From Muribaculaceae bacterium (GTDB taxonomy: Bacteria > Bacteroidota > Bacteroidia > Bacteroidales > Muribaculaceae): a DNA stretch of 64,000 bases. Each line of letters starts with the position of its first letter. Position 1 is the first letter of the stretch. The stretch spans positions 88,921 through 152,920 of the forward strand of contig JAMPAX010000004.1 in assembly GCA_023667015.1 (NCBI GenBank). Direction: 5' to 3'. A model generated the notes under the pieces. That model saw only the letters and a list, made by a program, of their open reading frames with translations, was not told the origin of the DNA and searched no databases. Made by a program: the position numbers and the translations under genes. Below, piece after piece: positions 16,884 through 26,352 of this stretch.

Positions 16884-19028
16884 ATGAGACCTAATTTCAA
16901 AGAAATTGACATAAAGAAAGTTGTAGCTCCCGCAACGCCCCATCAGGCACCTAAAGGGGAGGAATGGCTGACAGCCGAGCTTATTCCGGTGAAGCCTATC
17001 TATACTAAGGAAGACCTCGAGGGTCTTGAACACCTCGACTATGCAGCAGGTCTTCCCCCGTTCCTTCGTGGCCCTTACAGCGCCATGTATCCTATGCGTC
17101 CTTGGACCATCCGCCAATACGCCGGATTCTCTACAGCTGCTGAGTCCAACGCCTTCTATCGCCGTAACCTCGCTTCCGGCCAGAAGGGTCTCTCCGTGGC
17201 CTTCGACCTTCCAACCCATCGTGGATATGACGCTGACCACGAGCGTGTAGTAGGCGACGTCGGCAAAGCCGGTGTGTCTATATGCTCTCTTGAAGACATG
17301 AAGGTGCTCTTCGATGGCATACCCTTGGGCAAGATGTCTGTATCTATGACTATGAATGGTGCGGTACTTCCCGTACTCGCCTTCTATATCAATGCAGGAC
17401 TTGAGCAGGGTGTAAGTCTCGACCAGATGGCCGGTACAATCCAGAATGATATCCTCAAGGAGTTCATGGTGCGCAACACCTATATCTATCCGCCCGCCTT
17501 CTCCATGAAGATTATCGCTGATATCTTCGAATATACATCGCAGAACATGCCGAAGTTCAACTCGATCTCCATCTCCGGCTACCACATGCAGGAGGCAGGT
17601 GCAACAGCTGATATCGAACTGGCATACACACTCTCCGATGGACTTGAGTACCTTCGCGCAGGTGTCAACGCCGGTATGAGTATCGACACATTCGCCCCAC
17701 GTCTGTCATTCTTCTGGGGCATATCCATGAACTACTTCATGGAAATAGCCAAAATGCGTGCAGCCCGTATGCTCTGGGCAAGAATCGTAAAGCAGTTCGA
17801 TCCGAAGAACCCCAAGTCTTTGGCTCTGCGTACACACAGCCAGACATCCGGCTGGTCACTGACAGAACAGGATCCCTTCAACAACGTTGGCCGTACTTGC
17901 GTAGAGGCTATGGGAGCCGTACTCGGCCATACTCAGTCTCTGCACACCAACGCGCTTGACGAGGCTATCGCTCTGCCTACTGACTTCTCCGCTCGTATTG
18001 CACGTAACACTCAGATCTATATCCAGGAAGAAACCTATGTCACCAAGCAGGTAGACCCTTGGGCAGGTTCTTACTTCGTAGAGGCTCTGACCAACGACAT
18101 CGCTCGCAAGGCTTGGGCTCACATCCAGGAGGTTGAAAAACTCGGAGGTATGGCTAAGGCTATCGAAACCGGTCTGCCGAAGCTGAAAATCGAAGAGGCT
18201 GCTGCCCGCACTCAAGCTCGTATCGACTCCGGCAAGCAGACCATCGTTGGTATCAACAAATATCGACTGGACCACGAAGATCCTATCGACATCCTTGAGG
18301 TGGACAACACTGAGGTTCGTAAAGAGCAGTGCGCTCGTCTGGAAGACCTCCGCAAGGGTCGCGACGAGGAAGCTGTTAAGAAAGCTCTCGCGGCTATCAC
18401 AGAATGTGTGAAAGACCCGAGCAAGGGCAACCTTCTCGACTTGGCTGTGAAGGCTGCTGGCCTCCGCGCCTCATTAGGAGAAATTTCCGACGCCTGCGAA
18501 GAAGTAGTAGGACGTTACAAAGCTGTCATCAAAACAATTTCAGGAGTGTACTCAAGTGAAGAAAAGGGCGATCCCGAGTTCGATGAGGCTCGCCGTGCAG
18601 TTGCCGACTTCGCTAAGCGCGAAGGTCGTCAGCCCCGTATCATGATTGCCAAGATGGGTCAGGACGGTCACGACCGTGGTGCAAAGGTAGTAGCCACCGG
18701 CTATGCCGACTGCGGCTTCGACGTTGACATGGGTCCGCTGTTCCAGACTCCCGCTGAGGCAGCCCGTCAAGCTGTAGAGAACGACGTTCATATCTTAGGG
18801 GTTTCCTCTCTGGCTGCAGGCCACAAGACTTTGATTCCCCAGGTAATCGAAGAGCTTAAGAAGCTTGGCCGTCCCGACATCCTCGTGACTGCCGGCGGTG
18901 TAATACCGGCTCAGGACTACGACTTCCTCTACAAGGCAGGTGTCAGCGCCATCTTCGGCCCCGGCACACGTATCCCGAAGAGCGCCATCGAGATGATTCG
19001 CATTCTCAACGAGGACCGCGCAGAGTAA
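16884..19028 (+). CDS. mutB: methylmalonyl-CoA mutase, large (cobalamin-binding) subunit
   Basis: A 714-aa subunit, the expected length. The substrate barrel shows [20 protein letters not shown] and [20 protein letters not shown]. The C-terminal adenosylcobalamin domain has D594GHDRG with His596 as the cobalt ligand, followed by GVSSLAAGH and GPGTRIP. It is the catalytic partner of MutA. The pair is closed by an unusually long stem-loop terminator. With the CoA transferase upstream it fits propionate formation in a gut Bacteroidales. No epimerase or decarboxylase is in the window. Confidence 0.97.
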   Translation: MRPNFKEIDIKKVVAPATPHQAPKGEEWLTAELIPVKPIYTKEDLEGLEHLDYAAGLPPFLRGPYSAMYPMRPWTIRQYAGFSTAAESNAFYRRNLASGQKGLSVAFDLPTHRGYDADHERVVGDVGKAGVSICSLEDMKVLFDGIPLGKMSVSMTMNGAVLPVLAFYINAGLEQGVSLDQMAGTIQNDILKEFMVRNTYIYPPAFSMKIIADIFEYTSQNMPKFNSISISGYHMQEAGATADIELAYTLSDGLEYLRAGVNAGMSIDTFAPRLSFFWGISMNYFMEIAKMRAARMLWARIVKQFDPKNPKSLALRTHSQTSGWSLTEQDPFNNVGRTCVEAMGAVLGHTQSLHTNALDEAIALPTDFSARIARNTQIYIQEETYVTKQVDPWAGSYFVEALTNDIARKAWAHIQEVEKLGGMAKAIETGLPKLKIEEAAARTQARIDSGKQTIVGINKYRLDHEDPIDILEVDNTEVRKEQCARLEDLRKGRDEEAVKKALAAITECVKDPSKGNLLDLAVKAAGLRASLGEISDACEEVVGRYKAVIKTISGVYSSEEKGDPEFDEARRAVADFAKREGRQPRIMIAKMGQDGHDRGAKVVATGYADCGFDVDMGPLFQTPAEAARQAVENDVHILGVSSLAAGHKTLIPQVIEELKKLGRPDILVTAGGVIPAQDYDFLYKAGVSAIFGPGTRIPKSAIEMIRILNEDRAE

Positions 19029-19029
19029 A

Positions 19030-19091
19030 TTTTCCAATCATAAAAAAACTGCCGACGCGATTGCGCCGGCAGTTTTTTTATGATTGGAAAA
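19030..19091 (+). terminator. terminator with 25-bp perfect arms after mutB
   Basis: Arms 19030-19054 and 19067-19091 are exact complements. They hold an inner CTGCCG/CGGCAG stem flanked by A7/T7 and then an outer TTTTCCAATCAT/ATGATTGGAAAA. Three more pairs form inside after one mismatch. The inner stem plus T7 is a standard terminator; the outer arms make it much longer than needed. Confidence 0.93.
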
Positions 19092-19169
19092 TAGGAATTG
19101 AGGTTGGGAATCGGAAACGGAAGATTTTGTAAAGTAATCGGGATTGTTCATACAAAGTCAACCGGAAAA

Positions 19170-19202
19170 TTTGGAGAGGGTAGTGCTGTCAGATTATCTT
19201 TG
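19170..19202 (+). promoter_or_regulatory. promoter with no long gene downstream
   Basis: TTTG at 19170-19173 and TATCTTTG at 19195-19202, spaced 21 bases: a full consensus match. The only downstream reading frames on this strand are very short, e.g. 27 codons from the ATG at 19262. Confidence 0.6.
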
Positions 19203-19207
19203 TAACG

Positions 19208-19370
19208 TCAAAAGTTTCTTATGAAACCGCCGAAACAAAATTAGGAAACAAAGAAATACCGATGAACTGCCACTATCGTCATCAATACTGCAAACACACG
19301 CTAAGTCAGGGTGTGCCGAGTTGTGAAATCCGGCACGCCCATTGAGTGGAAGTGTGGAAAAATTAAACTT
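19208..19370 (+). ncRNA. candidate structured RNA (or 27-aa peptide message)
   Basis: This transcript region follows a complete promoter and lacks any normal-sized gene. Nested pairings can be drawn: AAGTTT near 19213 with AAACTT near 19366, CCACT with AGTGG, and a 10-bp stem GGGTGTGCCG/CGGCACGCCC at 19309-19340. Alternatively the RNA encodes a 27-residue Cys/His-rich peptide starting MNCHYRHQYC at 19262. I do not recognise a known RNA family. The remainder of the 418-base gap holds the mutB terminator and a second large hairpin. Confidence 0.3.
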
Positions 19371-19387
19371 ATATGCTAATTAACCTT

Positions 19388-19444
19388 CAAGAAATATTAA
19401 GCTCAGATTTCTGCAAAGCATAAATCTGAGCTTAATATTTCTTG
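19388..19444. terminator. 23-bp perfect hairpin between candidate RNA and the basic secreted protein
   Basis: Arms 19388-19410 and 19422-19444 are exact complements around an 11-base loop. It abuts the stop codon of the minus-strand gene at 19447 and could end transcripts arriving from both sides, although no clean U run follows. Confidence 0.5.
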
Positions 19445-19446
19445 AT

Positions 19447-19734
19447 TTAATGTCTCATTTCGTGATAATACTCACGGCGCGCTTTCTCGTATTTCTTACG
19501 AGCCTTGATGAATTTCTTACGAGCTTTGTATTTCTTCTTAGCTTTTTTATAGCGTTTGTGGGCATCATGATGGTGACGACTATGGCGCGGAGGAGGGGGT
19601 GGCATATACCGCCCACCGGAAGATATTTGCACACCGGAACCCTCAGTCGTGACCCACACGTTAAAATTCTGAGCCATCCCTACAGGAGCTGTGAGCAACA
19701 AGACAGAGGCGATAAAGGAAAGCAGACGTTTCAT
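19447..19734 (-). CDS. small secreted, highly basic Lys/Tyr-rich protein
   Basis: A 95-aa protein. A signal peptide (MKRLLSFIASVLLLTAPVGM, cleavage after MAQ) precedes a short region with a PPPPP stretch and a histidine cluster. The last 40 residues are almost all Lys, Arg, Ala, Tyr and Glu in a repeating KKxxKARKK pattern, likely a positively charged helix. The predicted exported product has a strong positive charge and could bind nucleic acid, lipid A or polysaccharide. I do not recognise a family. The signal peptide and clean frame support a real gene. Confidence 0.65.
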   Translation of the reverse strand: MKRLLSFIASVLLLTAPVGMAQNFNVWVTTEGSGVQISSGGRYMPPPPPRHSRHHHDAHKRYKKAKKKYKARKKFIKARKKYEKARREYYHEMRH

Positions 19735-19910
19735 AGCAGTAACAATTATGGTTTACCAATACAACGCATTCCAAAACCCATTAGTTCAACCCCCTACAAT
19801 AACACAGGCGTCTCATCTGTGCATTAGAGCGGACGCGCCGTTGTGCATACCTACTTTACGATGGAAGTTCGTGTGAGAGGATTGCGATCTGGAAGCCCGC
19901 TGTCCTTTGA

Positions 19911-19986
19911 TTATCAACTATCAACCTTAAACCATAAGCTATCAACTATCAATATATCAACCAACTATCGTTAGTTGATATATTGA
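19911..19986 (-). repeat. imperfect heptad array plus hairpin overlapping the ligA stop
   Basis: Seven 7-base steps of the CTATCAA type run from 19911 to 19959 (sense of ligA: TTGATAG). They merge into a hairpin with 13-base arms at 19949-19961 and 19974-19986, the latter arm coding the last ligA residues. The hairpin could terminate or protect the ligA mRNA. Confidence 0.75.
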
Positions 19987-21983
19987 TTTAGGAATTCGTC
20001 TTCGCTGAGAATGGGGACTCCTAACTTTTCGCATTTCTCTCTCTTGGAGGGTCCCATATTTTCACCGGCGAGGACAAAGCTGGTCTTCTTACTTATGCTA
20101 CCGGAATTCTTGCCACCGTTCCTCTCTATAATATCTTTATATTCATCGCGGGAATGATGAGTAAATACTCCGGAGATGACTATTGTCTTACCATCTAAGG
20201 CAGTGCCCACAGGTTGTAGCTTATCCTCTGAGAGCTGCATGCAGACTCCAGCTCTTGCAAGTCTATCAATTATCACTTCATTGTGCGGGTCGCGCAAAAA
20301 GTCGTAGATACCCTGAGAAATAATCGGTCCCACATCTGGCACAGCCGCTAATTCTTCAACACTCATGGCCCTCATTGTCTGCATGTCTTTTACAGCTTTG
20401 GCAAGCCGTTTGGCTGTTGTCTCGCCGACATTGGGAATTGAGAGTGCGTATACTACTCTTTCGAATTCCACTTTCTTAGAATCTTCTATACCCTTGACTA
20501 TTCTTGAAGCCATCTTCTCACCCATACGGTCGAGACCTGACAGCTTCTCTACTGTCAGATCATATAAATCTGCAATATTTTCAACCAGGCCACAATTGAA
20601 GAGAAGTTCAGCAGTCTCCTCACCGATACCATCGATGTTCATCATCCTGCGGGCACAGAAATGCTCAATGCGTCCCGTAATCTGCGGACGACACCCGTAC
20701 TTATTGGGACATACCCAAGCTGCTTCACCATAGATACGTTCTAAGGGGATACCACATTCCGGACACTTTGTGACAAAGCGAATAGGGGAGGCTCCGACCT
20801 CGCGTCGGGACTTGTCGACGCCTGTTATTTTAGGTATGATCTCACCACCCTTTTCCACGTAAAGCCAATCACCCTCATGGATGTCCAGTTCCCTGATAAT
20901 ATCATCATTATGGAGAGAAGCTCGCTTAACGATGGTACCTGAGAGCTGCACCGGCTCCAGATTGGCTACGGGGGTAACAATACCCATGCGGCCGGTCTCA
21001 AAAGATACAAACCGCAGGCGTGTGCAGGCATTCTCCGGATTAAACTTAAAAGCCACAGCCCAGCGGGGAGACTTAGCCGTAAATCCAAGATTCAGCTGTT
21101 GCCGCAAAGAATTAAGCTTAAAGACAAGACCATCGGTGGCCACAGGTAGATTACGCCGTTCCTCATCCCACTTCTCTATGAAAGCGTCTACCTCCTCTAA
21201 CGAATGGAGAAGCTTCATATGTTTCGACACCTTGAACCCCCAGCGACGAGCAGCTTCCATATTATCGTAATGATTATCATAGGGGAGATTATCACTCAGC
21301 AGATAATAGAACCTTGCATCAAGATGGCGGCGAGCTACCTCCCGCGGATCCTGGGTCTTCAGAGTGCCGGAAGCAGCGTTACGCGGATTGGCGAAGAGGG
21401 GTTCCTCATTATAAGCACGCTCAGCATTGAGCTTCTCAAAGACATCCCACGGCATCAGGATCTCACCACGAATCTCAAACTCCTCAGGCCAATCCCCCGG
21501 TTGAAGTACAAGAGGGATACTGAGGATAGTCTTGACATTAGCCGTAACATCATCGCCACGTGTGCCATCACCGCGAGTCACGGCACGCACAAGCCTGCCG
21601 TCTCGATAAGTCAGCGAAATAGAAGTACCATCGAACTTCAGCTCACCCACAATTTCAAACTTCTCAGCGCCCACACCCTTACGCACACGGTCGAACCACT
21701 CATCCACTTCCTGAATACTATACGTATTAGCCAGCGACATCATCGGACGATCATGGAATACATGCTCAAAACCCTGAGAAAGATCACTTCCCACGCGCTG
21801 AGTCGGCGACAGGGGATCAAGCAAATCCGGAAACGCCCTCTCCAAATCCTCCAGACTGCGCAACAGAGTATCAAACTCCTTGTCAGAAATCTCAGGACTA
21901 TTATTGACATAATAAGCATGATTATGACGGTTTATCTCCTCAGTGAGCCGGGCAATCTCCCGGCGGGCATCATCATGGTTCAT
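19971..21983 (-). CDS. ligA: NAD-dependent DNA ligase
   Basis: A 670-aa ligase starting MNHDDARREI at 21983 (an in-frame ATG four codons earlier is also possible). Domains in order: Ia (HAYYVNNSPEISD), adenylation with K116 in KFDG, OB fold, a four-Cys zinc finger (CPECG...CPNKYGC), helix-hairpin-helix repeats, and a C-terminal BRCT domain (near ALDGKTIVISG). It seals nicks in replication and repair. It is the last gene of the speA-truA-ligA run, 35 bases after truA. Confidence 0.97.
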   Translation of the reverse strand: MNHDDARREIARLTEEINRHNHAYYVNNSPEISDKEFDTLLRSLEDLERAFPDLLDPLSPTQRVGSDLSQGFEHVFHDRPMMSLANTYSIQEVDEWFDRVRKGVGAEKFEIVGELKFDGTSISLTYRDGRLVRAVTRGDGTRGDDVTANVKTILSIPLVLQPGDWPEEFEIRGEILMPWDVFEKLNAERAYNEEPLFANPRNAASGTLKTQDPREVARRHLDARFYYLLSDNLPYDNHYDNMEAARRWGFKVSKHMKLLHSLEEVDAFIEKWDEERRNLPVATDGLVFKLNSLRQQLNLGFTAKSPRWAVAFKFNPENACTRLRFVSFETGRMGIVTPVANLEPVQLSGTIVKRASLHNDDIIRELDIHEGDWLYVEKGGEIIPKITGVDKSRREVGASPIRFVTKCPECGIPLERIYGEAAWVCPNKYGCRPQITGRIEHFCARRMMNIDGIGEETAELLFNCGLVENIADLYDLTVEKLSGLDRMGEKMASRIVKGIEDSKKVEFERVVYALSIPNVGETTAKRLAKAVKDMQTMRAMSVEELAAVPDVGPIISQGIYDFLRDPHNEVIIDRLARAGVCMQLSEDKLQPVGTALDGKTIVISGVFTHHSRDEYKDIIERNGGKNSGSISKKTSFVLAGENMGPSKREKCEKLGVPILSEDEFLNQYIN

Positions 21984-22018
21984 AATATATAGCAATTTAT
22001 CAGATCCCTTATAGATTA

Positions 22019-22837
22019 TCAGACCTCATTTAGAGTCCTTCTTATAAAGTCCATTTCATTATAGCGAACATCCCAGAGAAAGAGAGCCTGGGGAGGTACG
22101 GACTGCCCTGCGGCACATCTATCCTTTTTATTTATAATATTCTTAAAATCATCAAAAGAGAGCTTTCCTCGTCCCACATCGAGCAAAGTACCAACAACGG
22201 CGCGCACCATATTACGTAAAAATCTGTCGGCTGTAATGGAAAAAACAATACCCGGGAAATTCACTGCAGGAAAATCCAGTGTACTATCAAGAGGACGCCA
22301 GAAAGCCTCCGAAACGTCACAGATATTAGTCTTCGTATCAGCATGAAGCTTCGCGAAGGAAGTGAAATCCTCCACGTGTGTAAGCCATTCAGCAGCTTCA
22401 TTCATTGCATCGACATTAAGAAGAGAAGGGCAATACCAGCTCAGATCCTTAAGAAAAGGGGAAGGTTGGAAAGTAATGAAATACTTATACGTACGACTTG
22501 CAGCAGAAAATCGGGCATGAAGATCCGGAGCTACAGGGAAAACACGACGGATAGCGATATCGCGGCCCACTATAGAATTCAGTGAGCGCACAAGGCGACA
22601 GCACAACAAATCAATCCCCCGTGGAGATTCATCGGCAGGTTCATAATCGAAATGTGCAAACATCCGACGAGCATGCACACCTGTATCAGTCCGTCCGGCA
22701 CCTACAATAGCAATTTCCCGGCTAAGCACAGTTGACAGACCCTCCTCCAGGGTTTGTTGCACACTCAGAGCATTCGGCTGACGCTGCCAGCCATGAAAGG
22801 GTGTGCCATTGTAGGCAAACTCTATAAAGAAACGCAT
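22019..22837 (-). CDS. truA: tRNA pseudouridine synthase A
   Basis: A 272-aa TruA with the catalytic Asp in GRTDTGVHA. The N-terminal FAYNGTPFHGWQRQP is typical. It makes pseudouridine at positions 38-40 of tRNA anticodon arms. I start at the ATG at 22837 (MRFFIEF); an ATG three codons upstream and a GTG at 22846 are alternatives. It lies 20 bases after speA and 35 bases before ligA. Confidence 0.95.
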   Translation of the reverse strand: MRFFIEFAYNGTPFHGWQRQPNALSVQQTLEEGLSTVLSREIAIVGAGRTDTGVHARRMFAHFDYEPADESPRGIDLLCCRLVRSLNSIVGRDIAIRRVFPVAPDLHARFSAASRTYKYFITFQPSPFLKDLSWYCPSLLNVDAMNEAAEWLTHVEDFTSFAKLHADTKTNICDVSEAFWRPLDSTLDFPAVNFPGIVFSITADRFLRNMVRAVVGTLLDVGRGKLSFDDFKNIINKKDRCAAGQSVPPQALFLWDVRYNEMDFIRRTLNEV

Positions 22838-22857
22838 AATCATCACTATCCGGACTG

Positions 22858-24765
22858 TCAGTCCCTCTCGAGGTATGTTATACCATAGAGACCAGATCGA
22901 TAAGTATTGAGAAACTGGCGTCCCTCCTCAGCAGAGATAACACCTGACTTCACAGACTTGGAAACCCAAGATTCAAGATTTCTCACAAGTTTCTTGGGAT
23001 TGTACTCCACATAGTCGAGAACATCGGCCACGGGCTCACCGTCAATAATCTGTTCAATAGAATAAGACTTCTTATCAGCACTCAAAGCGATATGCACAGC
23101 ATTGGTGTCGCCAAAAAGATTGTGGAGATCACCGAGAATCTCCTGGTATGCCCCAACGAGGAAAACAGCAAGATAATAATGTTCGCCACTCCTAAGTGCA
23201 TGCACCGGTAGAGAAGAGCTCTCACCCTGAGGAGCAACGAAATGAGCGATTTTGCCATCCGAATCGCAGGTGATATCCTGAATAGTGCAACGCCTTGTCG
23301 GCTTCTCATCGAGACGGGAAATGGGCATGATCGGGAAAATCTGATCGATAGCCCAAGAGTCCGTGAGCGATTGGAAGAGAGAAAAATTACAGAAATATTT
23401 TTCCGGAAGCATACGTCCTGCCTTGCGGAGCTCCTCAGGTGGATGCTTCATAGAGCGGGTAAGGTCGTTGACATCACGAGCCACCGACCAGAAAAGTTTT
23501 TCAATCTGAGCGCGGGTAGTAAGATTCAGCAGACCGAGGCTAAAACGTTCCAACGCCTCCTCGCGAATCTGCAAAGCATCATGCCAATCCTCAAACACAC
23601 TTGTAGGATTAATCTTATCCCAGATAGCATAAAGCTCCTTGGCAAGCTCATGGGCATCCTCCGGCAACTCCTCATCATCGCGCCATATCGGCTGGCAAGC
23701 AGTCTCCATAGCCTCAATTATGAGTACTGAATGGTGGGCTGTCAGAGAACGTCCACTCTCAGTGATAATATTCGGGTGTTCCATACCATTCTTCTCGCAC
23801 ACGTCGACCAACGAAGAAACCGCATCATTGACATACTCCTGGATAGAATAATTCATTGAATTCTCGCCGTAAGAAGAACGGGTGCCATCATAGTCAACTC
23901 CTAAGCCGCCACCTACGTCTACAAAACGAATATTGAAACCCTGCTTAATAAGCTGGACATAGAACTGCATAGCCTCGCGCAGGGCATTCTTGATAAGACG
24001 TATTTTGGTAATCTGACTGCCTATATGGAAATGAATAAACTGGAGAGCCTCAGTCATATTATGCTTGCGCATGAAATCGAGAGCCGTAAGGAGTTCAGAA
24101 GAATTAAGGCCGAACTTGCTGACATCGCCACCACTTTCCTCCCACTTTCCGCTACCGGAAGAAGAAAGCTTTATACGGATACCTACATTCGGCATAATAC
24201 TTAGGCGCTTTGAGACACTTGCTATAAGCCTGAGCTCATTAAGTTTCTCAACGACAAGGAAAATACGACGTCCCATTTTCTGAGCCATCAGAGCCAACTC
24301 CACATAATCCTCATCCTTATATCCATTGCAGACAATGATAGACTTTGAATTAGGATTGACAGCCAGAACAGCATGAAGCTCAGGCTTAGAGCCGGCCTCA
24401 AGACCAATATTATACTTATTGCCGTGGCTGACAATCTCCTCGACAACCTGACGAATCTGATTGACCTTAATCGGGTAGACTACGAAGCTATCCCCTTTGA
24501 AATTGTATTCCTCTGAGGCTTGATGAAAGCAGGAAGTCATTGTCCTAATACGATCATCAAGAATATCGGGGAAGCGCAAGAGTAATGGAGCGCAGACATC
24601 ACGAATCTTAAGTTCATCCATGACCTCCGCCAAATCGATAGCGCAACCGTCACCCTTGGCAGGGGTCACTTGCATGTGGCCCTTATCATTGATAGAGAAA
24701 TAGTCAAGCCCCCATCCGGGCACATTATAGAGTTCTGAGGAATCCTCAATACGCCATTTTCTCAT
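22858..24765 (-). CDS. speA: biosynthetic arginine decarboxylase
   Basis: A 635-aa fold-type III PLP decarboxylase. The PLP Lys is in VVYPIKVNQ, the glycine-rich PLP phosphate loop in VDVGGGLGVDY, and the C-terminal barrel is intact. It converts arginine to agmatine, the first step of a putrescine/spermidine route. It heads a close run with truA and ligA. About 230 bases separate it from ssb. That spacer is AT-rich and holds no gene or convincing minus-strand promoter. Confidence 0.95.
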   Translation of the reverse strand: MRKWRIEDSSELYNVPGWGLDYFSINDKGHMQVTPAKGDGCAIDLAEVMDELKIRDVCAPLLLRFPDILDDRIRTMTSCFHQASEEYNFKGDSFVVYPIKVNQIRQVVEEIVSHGNKYNIGLEAGSKPELHAVLAVNPNSKSIIVCNGYKDEDYVELALMAQKMGRRIFLVVEKLNELRLIASVSKRLSIMPNVGIRIKLSSSGSGKWEESGGDVSKFGLNSSELLTALDFMRKHNMTEALQFIHFHIGSQITKIRLIKNALREAMQFYVQLIKQGFNIRFVDVGGGLGVDYDGTRSSYGENSMNYSIQEYVNDAVSSLVDVCEKNGMEHPNIITESGRSLTAHHSVLIIEAMETACQPIWRDDEELPEDAHELAKELYAIWDKINPTSVFEDWHDALQIREEALERFSLGLLNLTTRAQIEKLFWSVARDVNDLTRSMKHPPEELRKAGRMLPEKYFCNFSLFQSLTDSWAIDQIFPIMPISRLDEKPTRRCTIQDITCDSDGKIAHFVAPQGESSSLPVHALRSGEHYYLAVFLVGAYQEILGDLHNLFGDTNAVHIALSADKKSYSIEQIIDGEPVADVLDYVEYNPKKLVRNLESWVSKSVKSGVISAEEGRQFLNTYRSGLYGITYLERD

Positions 24766-24998
24766 TCTCGAGTAATATATATATTGAAATTATCTTAACA
24801 ATAAAAAATTCTCCTTTCGCAAGTAAGTAGATAGTCGATTTAAATTTAAACTTTATGCGCGGTTATTTTTGTGACAGTTTCTTCACTCGAAGAAGGAATA
24901 ATGCGAGCATTATGACTGATGAGAGGGGATAAAATGTCCAAAAAGAACAAGCAGAAAGTTTGAATTTAAATTGAACAGCCTTAATAACTTGTGAAAAG

Positions 24999-25322
24999 TT
25001 ATTGAGCCACACGACCCAGGAGTTCGAGATTATCCACCACGATCTCCGTCACCTTCCGGTCGATACCCATTTTGTCTTTATACTCACGATATTTGATTCG
25101 ACCTTCAACGTATATTTTCGAACCCTTGCGGACATATCTTTCCACGATTTTAGCCAGCTGTCCGAAAAACACCAGTCGGTGCCAGTCAGTGACCTCCACA
25201 CCGCCGGCCTGCGCCTGGTTTGTGGCCAAAGATACAGAAGCCATGGCCTTGTCAGGCTCAGGATATCTTATCACGGGATCAGACCCGACATTTCCAAGAA
25301 GAATAACTTTGTTTACAGACAT
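24999..25322 (-). CDS. ssb: single-stranded DNA-binding protein, short form without acidic tip
   Basis: A 107-aa protein consisting only of the OB fold: NKVILLGNVGSDPVIRY at the start, WHRLVFFGQLAKIVERYVRKG in the middle, and DNLELLGR at the end. The flexible tail and the DDLPF-like C-terminal tip that recruits repair and replication proteins are missing; the frame ends cleanly at GRVAQ. It may be an accessory SSB rather than the main one. It lies downstream of the ArgC-like gene across a heptad repeat. Confidence 0.9.
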   Translation of the reverse strand: MSVNKVILLGNVGSDPVIRYPEPDKAMASVSLATNQAQAGGVEVTDWHRLVFFGQLAKIVERYVRKGSKIYVEGRIKYREYKDKMGIDRKVTEIVVDNLELLGRVAQ

Positions 25323-25335
25323 ATATTTATGTAGT

Positions 25336-25363
25336 AGGTATTAGTTATGAGTTATAAAGTAAA
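25336..25363 (-). repeat. heptad repeat, 5'-leader class, before ssb
   Basis: On the plus strand four units: AGGTATT, AGTTATG, AGTTATA, AAGTAAA. In the sense of ssb it reads AACTCATAACTAATA and ends 14 bases before the start codon. Confidence 0.85.
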
Positions 25364-25377
25364 TAACAGATTTGAGA

Positions 25378-26298
25378 TTAGAGAGAGACAGACTTAAGAG
25401 CCAGTCCTGTCTTCTCATAGAGACCGCAGAGAAGATTCATAACATGGACAGCCTCAGAAGCACCACCTCGCATAGTAGGGTCAATAAGAGCATCTATACG
25501 CAGGGTAGAGAAATCAGGGCGACTTAAGCGTAGCACACATTTATTAGTACCCTCCACCTCGCGAGGGTCCACATCCATATGGGTCAGAAAAGTAAAATTA
25601 TGATCATCGTAGACAGCATCGAAATATGAAGCAGTAGTAGAGATATCCATATTCGACTGGAAAGAGACAGCCACATTCATAGACCGTGCCGAAGTAGATT
25701 CCGAAACAGAGGCTACAGACACCTTCTGATTAAAATCAGGCTGAATTTTTGACAACGCCCGTTTTATTTCCTCTATGGCATTCACCAAGAAAGGCTCGCC
25801 GAGTTCAGTAATCATCCTCGCAGGCATTTGAATATCCAGACGCACATCGCCCTGCACGAGAGACTCCAAAACGAGTGGATTGAGGGCGATAATAGCGGCA
25901 CTTGCCACGGGATTAGGGATGACAGCATGGATAGCACCGCGCACCAGAGGCTTGCGGAAAGCCTCCGAAAGACCAAAGATAGTAGTATCAGGAGTGCCAT
26001 ATCGTAACCCCAAAAGGCGATTATCGGAAAGGTCTACCCACTTCATATCCTCCGGAAGAGAATCTACGGGAAACTCAGAGCCAAGGAGAAAGAGGAAATC
26101 GGTATTGTCAATATCAAGAGAATCGGAAAACTTCAGAGAAGACTCACCGATTAGTCCATGATGAACGGCCGAGACATCCATATTTTTCCTGACGGGGGCA
26201 TAAAGGGATGTAATCACCACGTCAGGATGATTAACGAGGATTCTGATAAGTTCACCGGCCATTGGGGAATCGGCGCCGGATATGCCAACCTTTATCAT
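25378..26298 (-). CDS. ArgC-like (N-acetyl-gamma-glutamyl-phosphate reductase family) protein lacking the catalytic Cys
   Basis: A 306-aa protein. A Rossmann start VGISGADSPMAGELIRIL and a late IDALIDPTMRGGASEAV-HVMNLLCGL fit ArgC, as does FGLSEAFRKPLVRGA before the active-site loop. In ArgC that loop reads NPGCYPT; here it reads N129-P-V-A132-S, so the Cys that forms the thioester is Ala and the Gly before it is Val. No other Cys lies nearby. As written it should not reduce an acyl phosphate by the known mechanism. It follows argR by 54 bases. It could be a regulatory or otherwise repurposed paralogue. Confidence 0.75.
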   Translation of the reverse strand: MIKVGISGADSPMAGELIRILVNHPDVVITSLYAPVRKNMDVSAVHHGLIGESSLKFSDSLDIDNTDFLFLLGSEFPVDSLPEDMKWVDLSDNRLLGLRYGTPDTTIFGLSEAFRKPLVRGAIHAVIPNPVASAAIIALNPLVLESLVQGDVRLDIQMPARMITELGEPFLVNAIEEIKRALSKIQPDFNQKVSVASVSESTSARSMNVAVSFQSNMDISTTASYFDAVYDDHNFTFLTHMDVDPREVEGTNKCVLRLSRPDFSTLRIDALIDPTMRGGASEAVHVMNLLCGLYEKTGLALKSVSL

Positions 26299-26301
26299 AG
26301 T

Positions 26302-26336
26302 AAGTAATAAGTATTAGTTATGAGTTACGAAGTACA
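26302..26336 (-). repeat. heptad repeat, 5'-leader class, before the ArgC-like gene
   Basis: Five plus-strand units (AAGTAAT, AAGTATT, AGTTATG, AGTTACG, AAGTACA). In the gene's sense it reads AACTCATAACTAATACTT and ends 4 bases before the start codon. Confidence 0.88.
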
Positions 26337-26352
26337 AAGGGTCGCTGTTAAA

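Noticed and set aside
16566..17585. Long open frame on the minus strand across mutA-mutB
   Set aside because: It is antisense to two unmistakable mutase subunits; its protein has no motif or signal and simply mirrors their codon bias.
24864..24871. Plus-strand TATTTTTG resembling a -7 element in the speA-ssb gap
   Set aside because: No -33 partner and it points into antisense of ssb with no gene on that strand.
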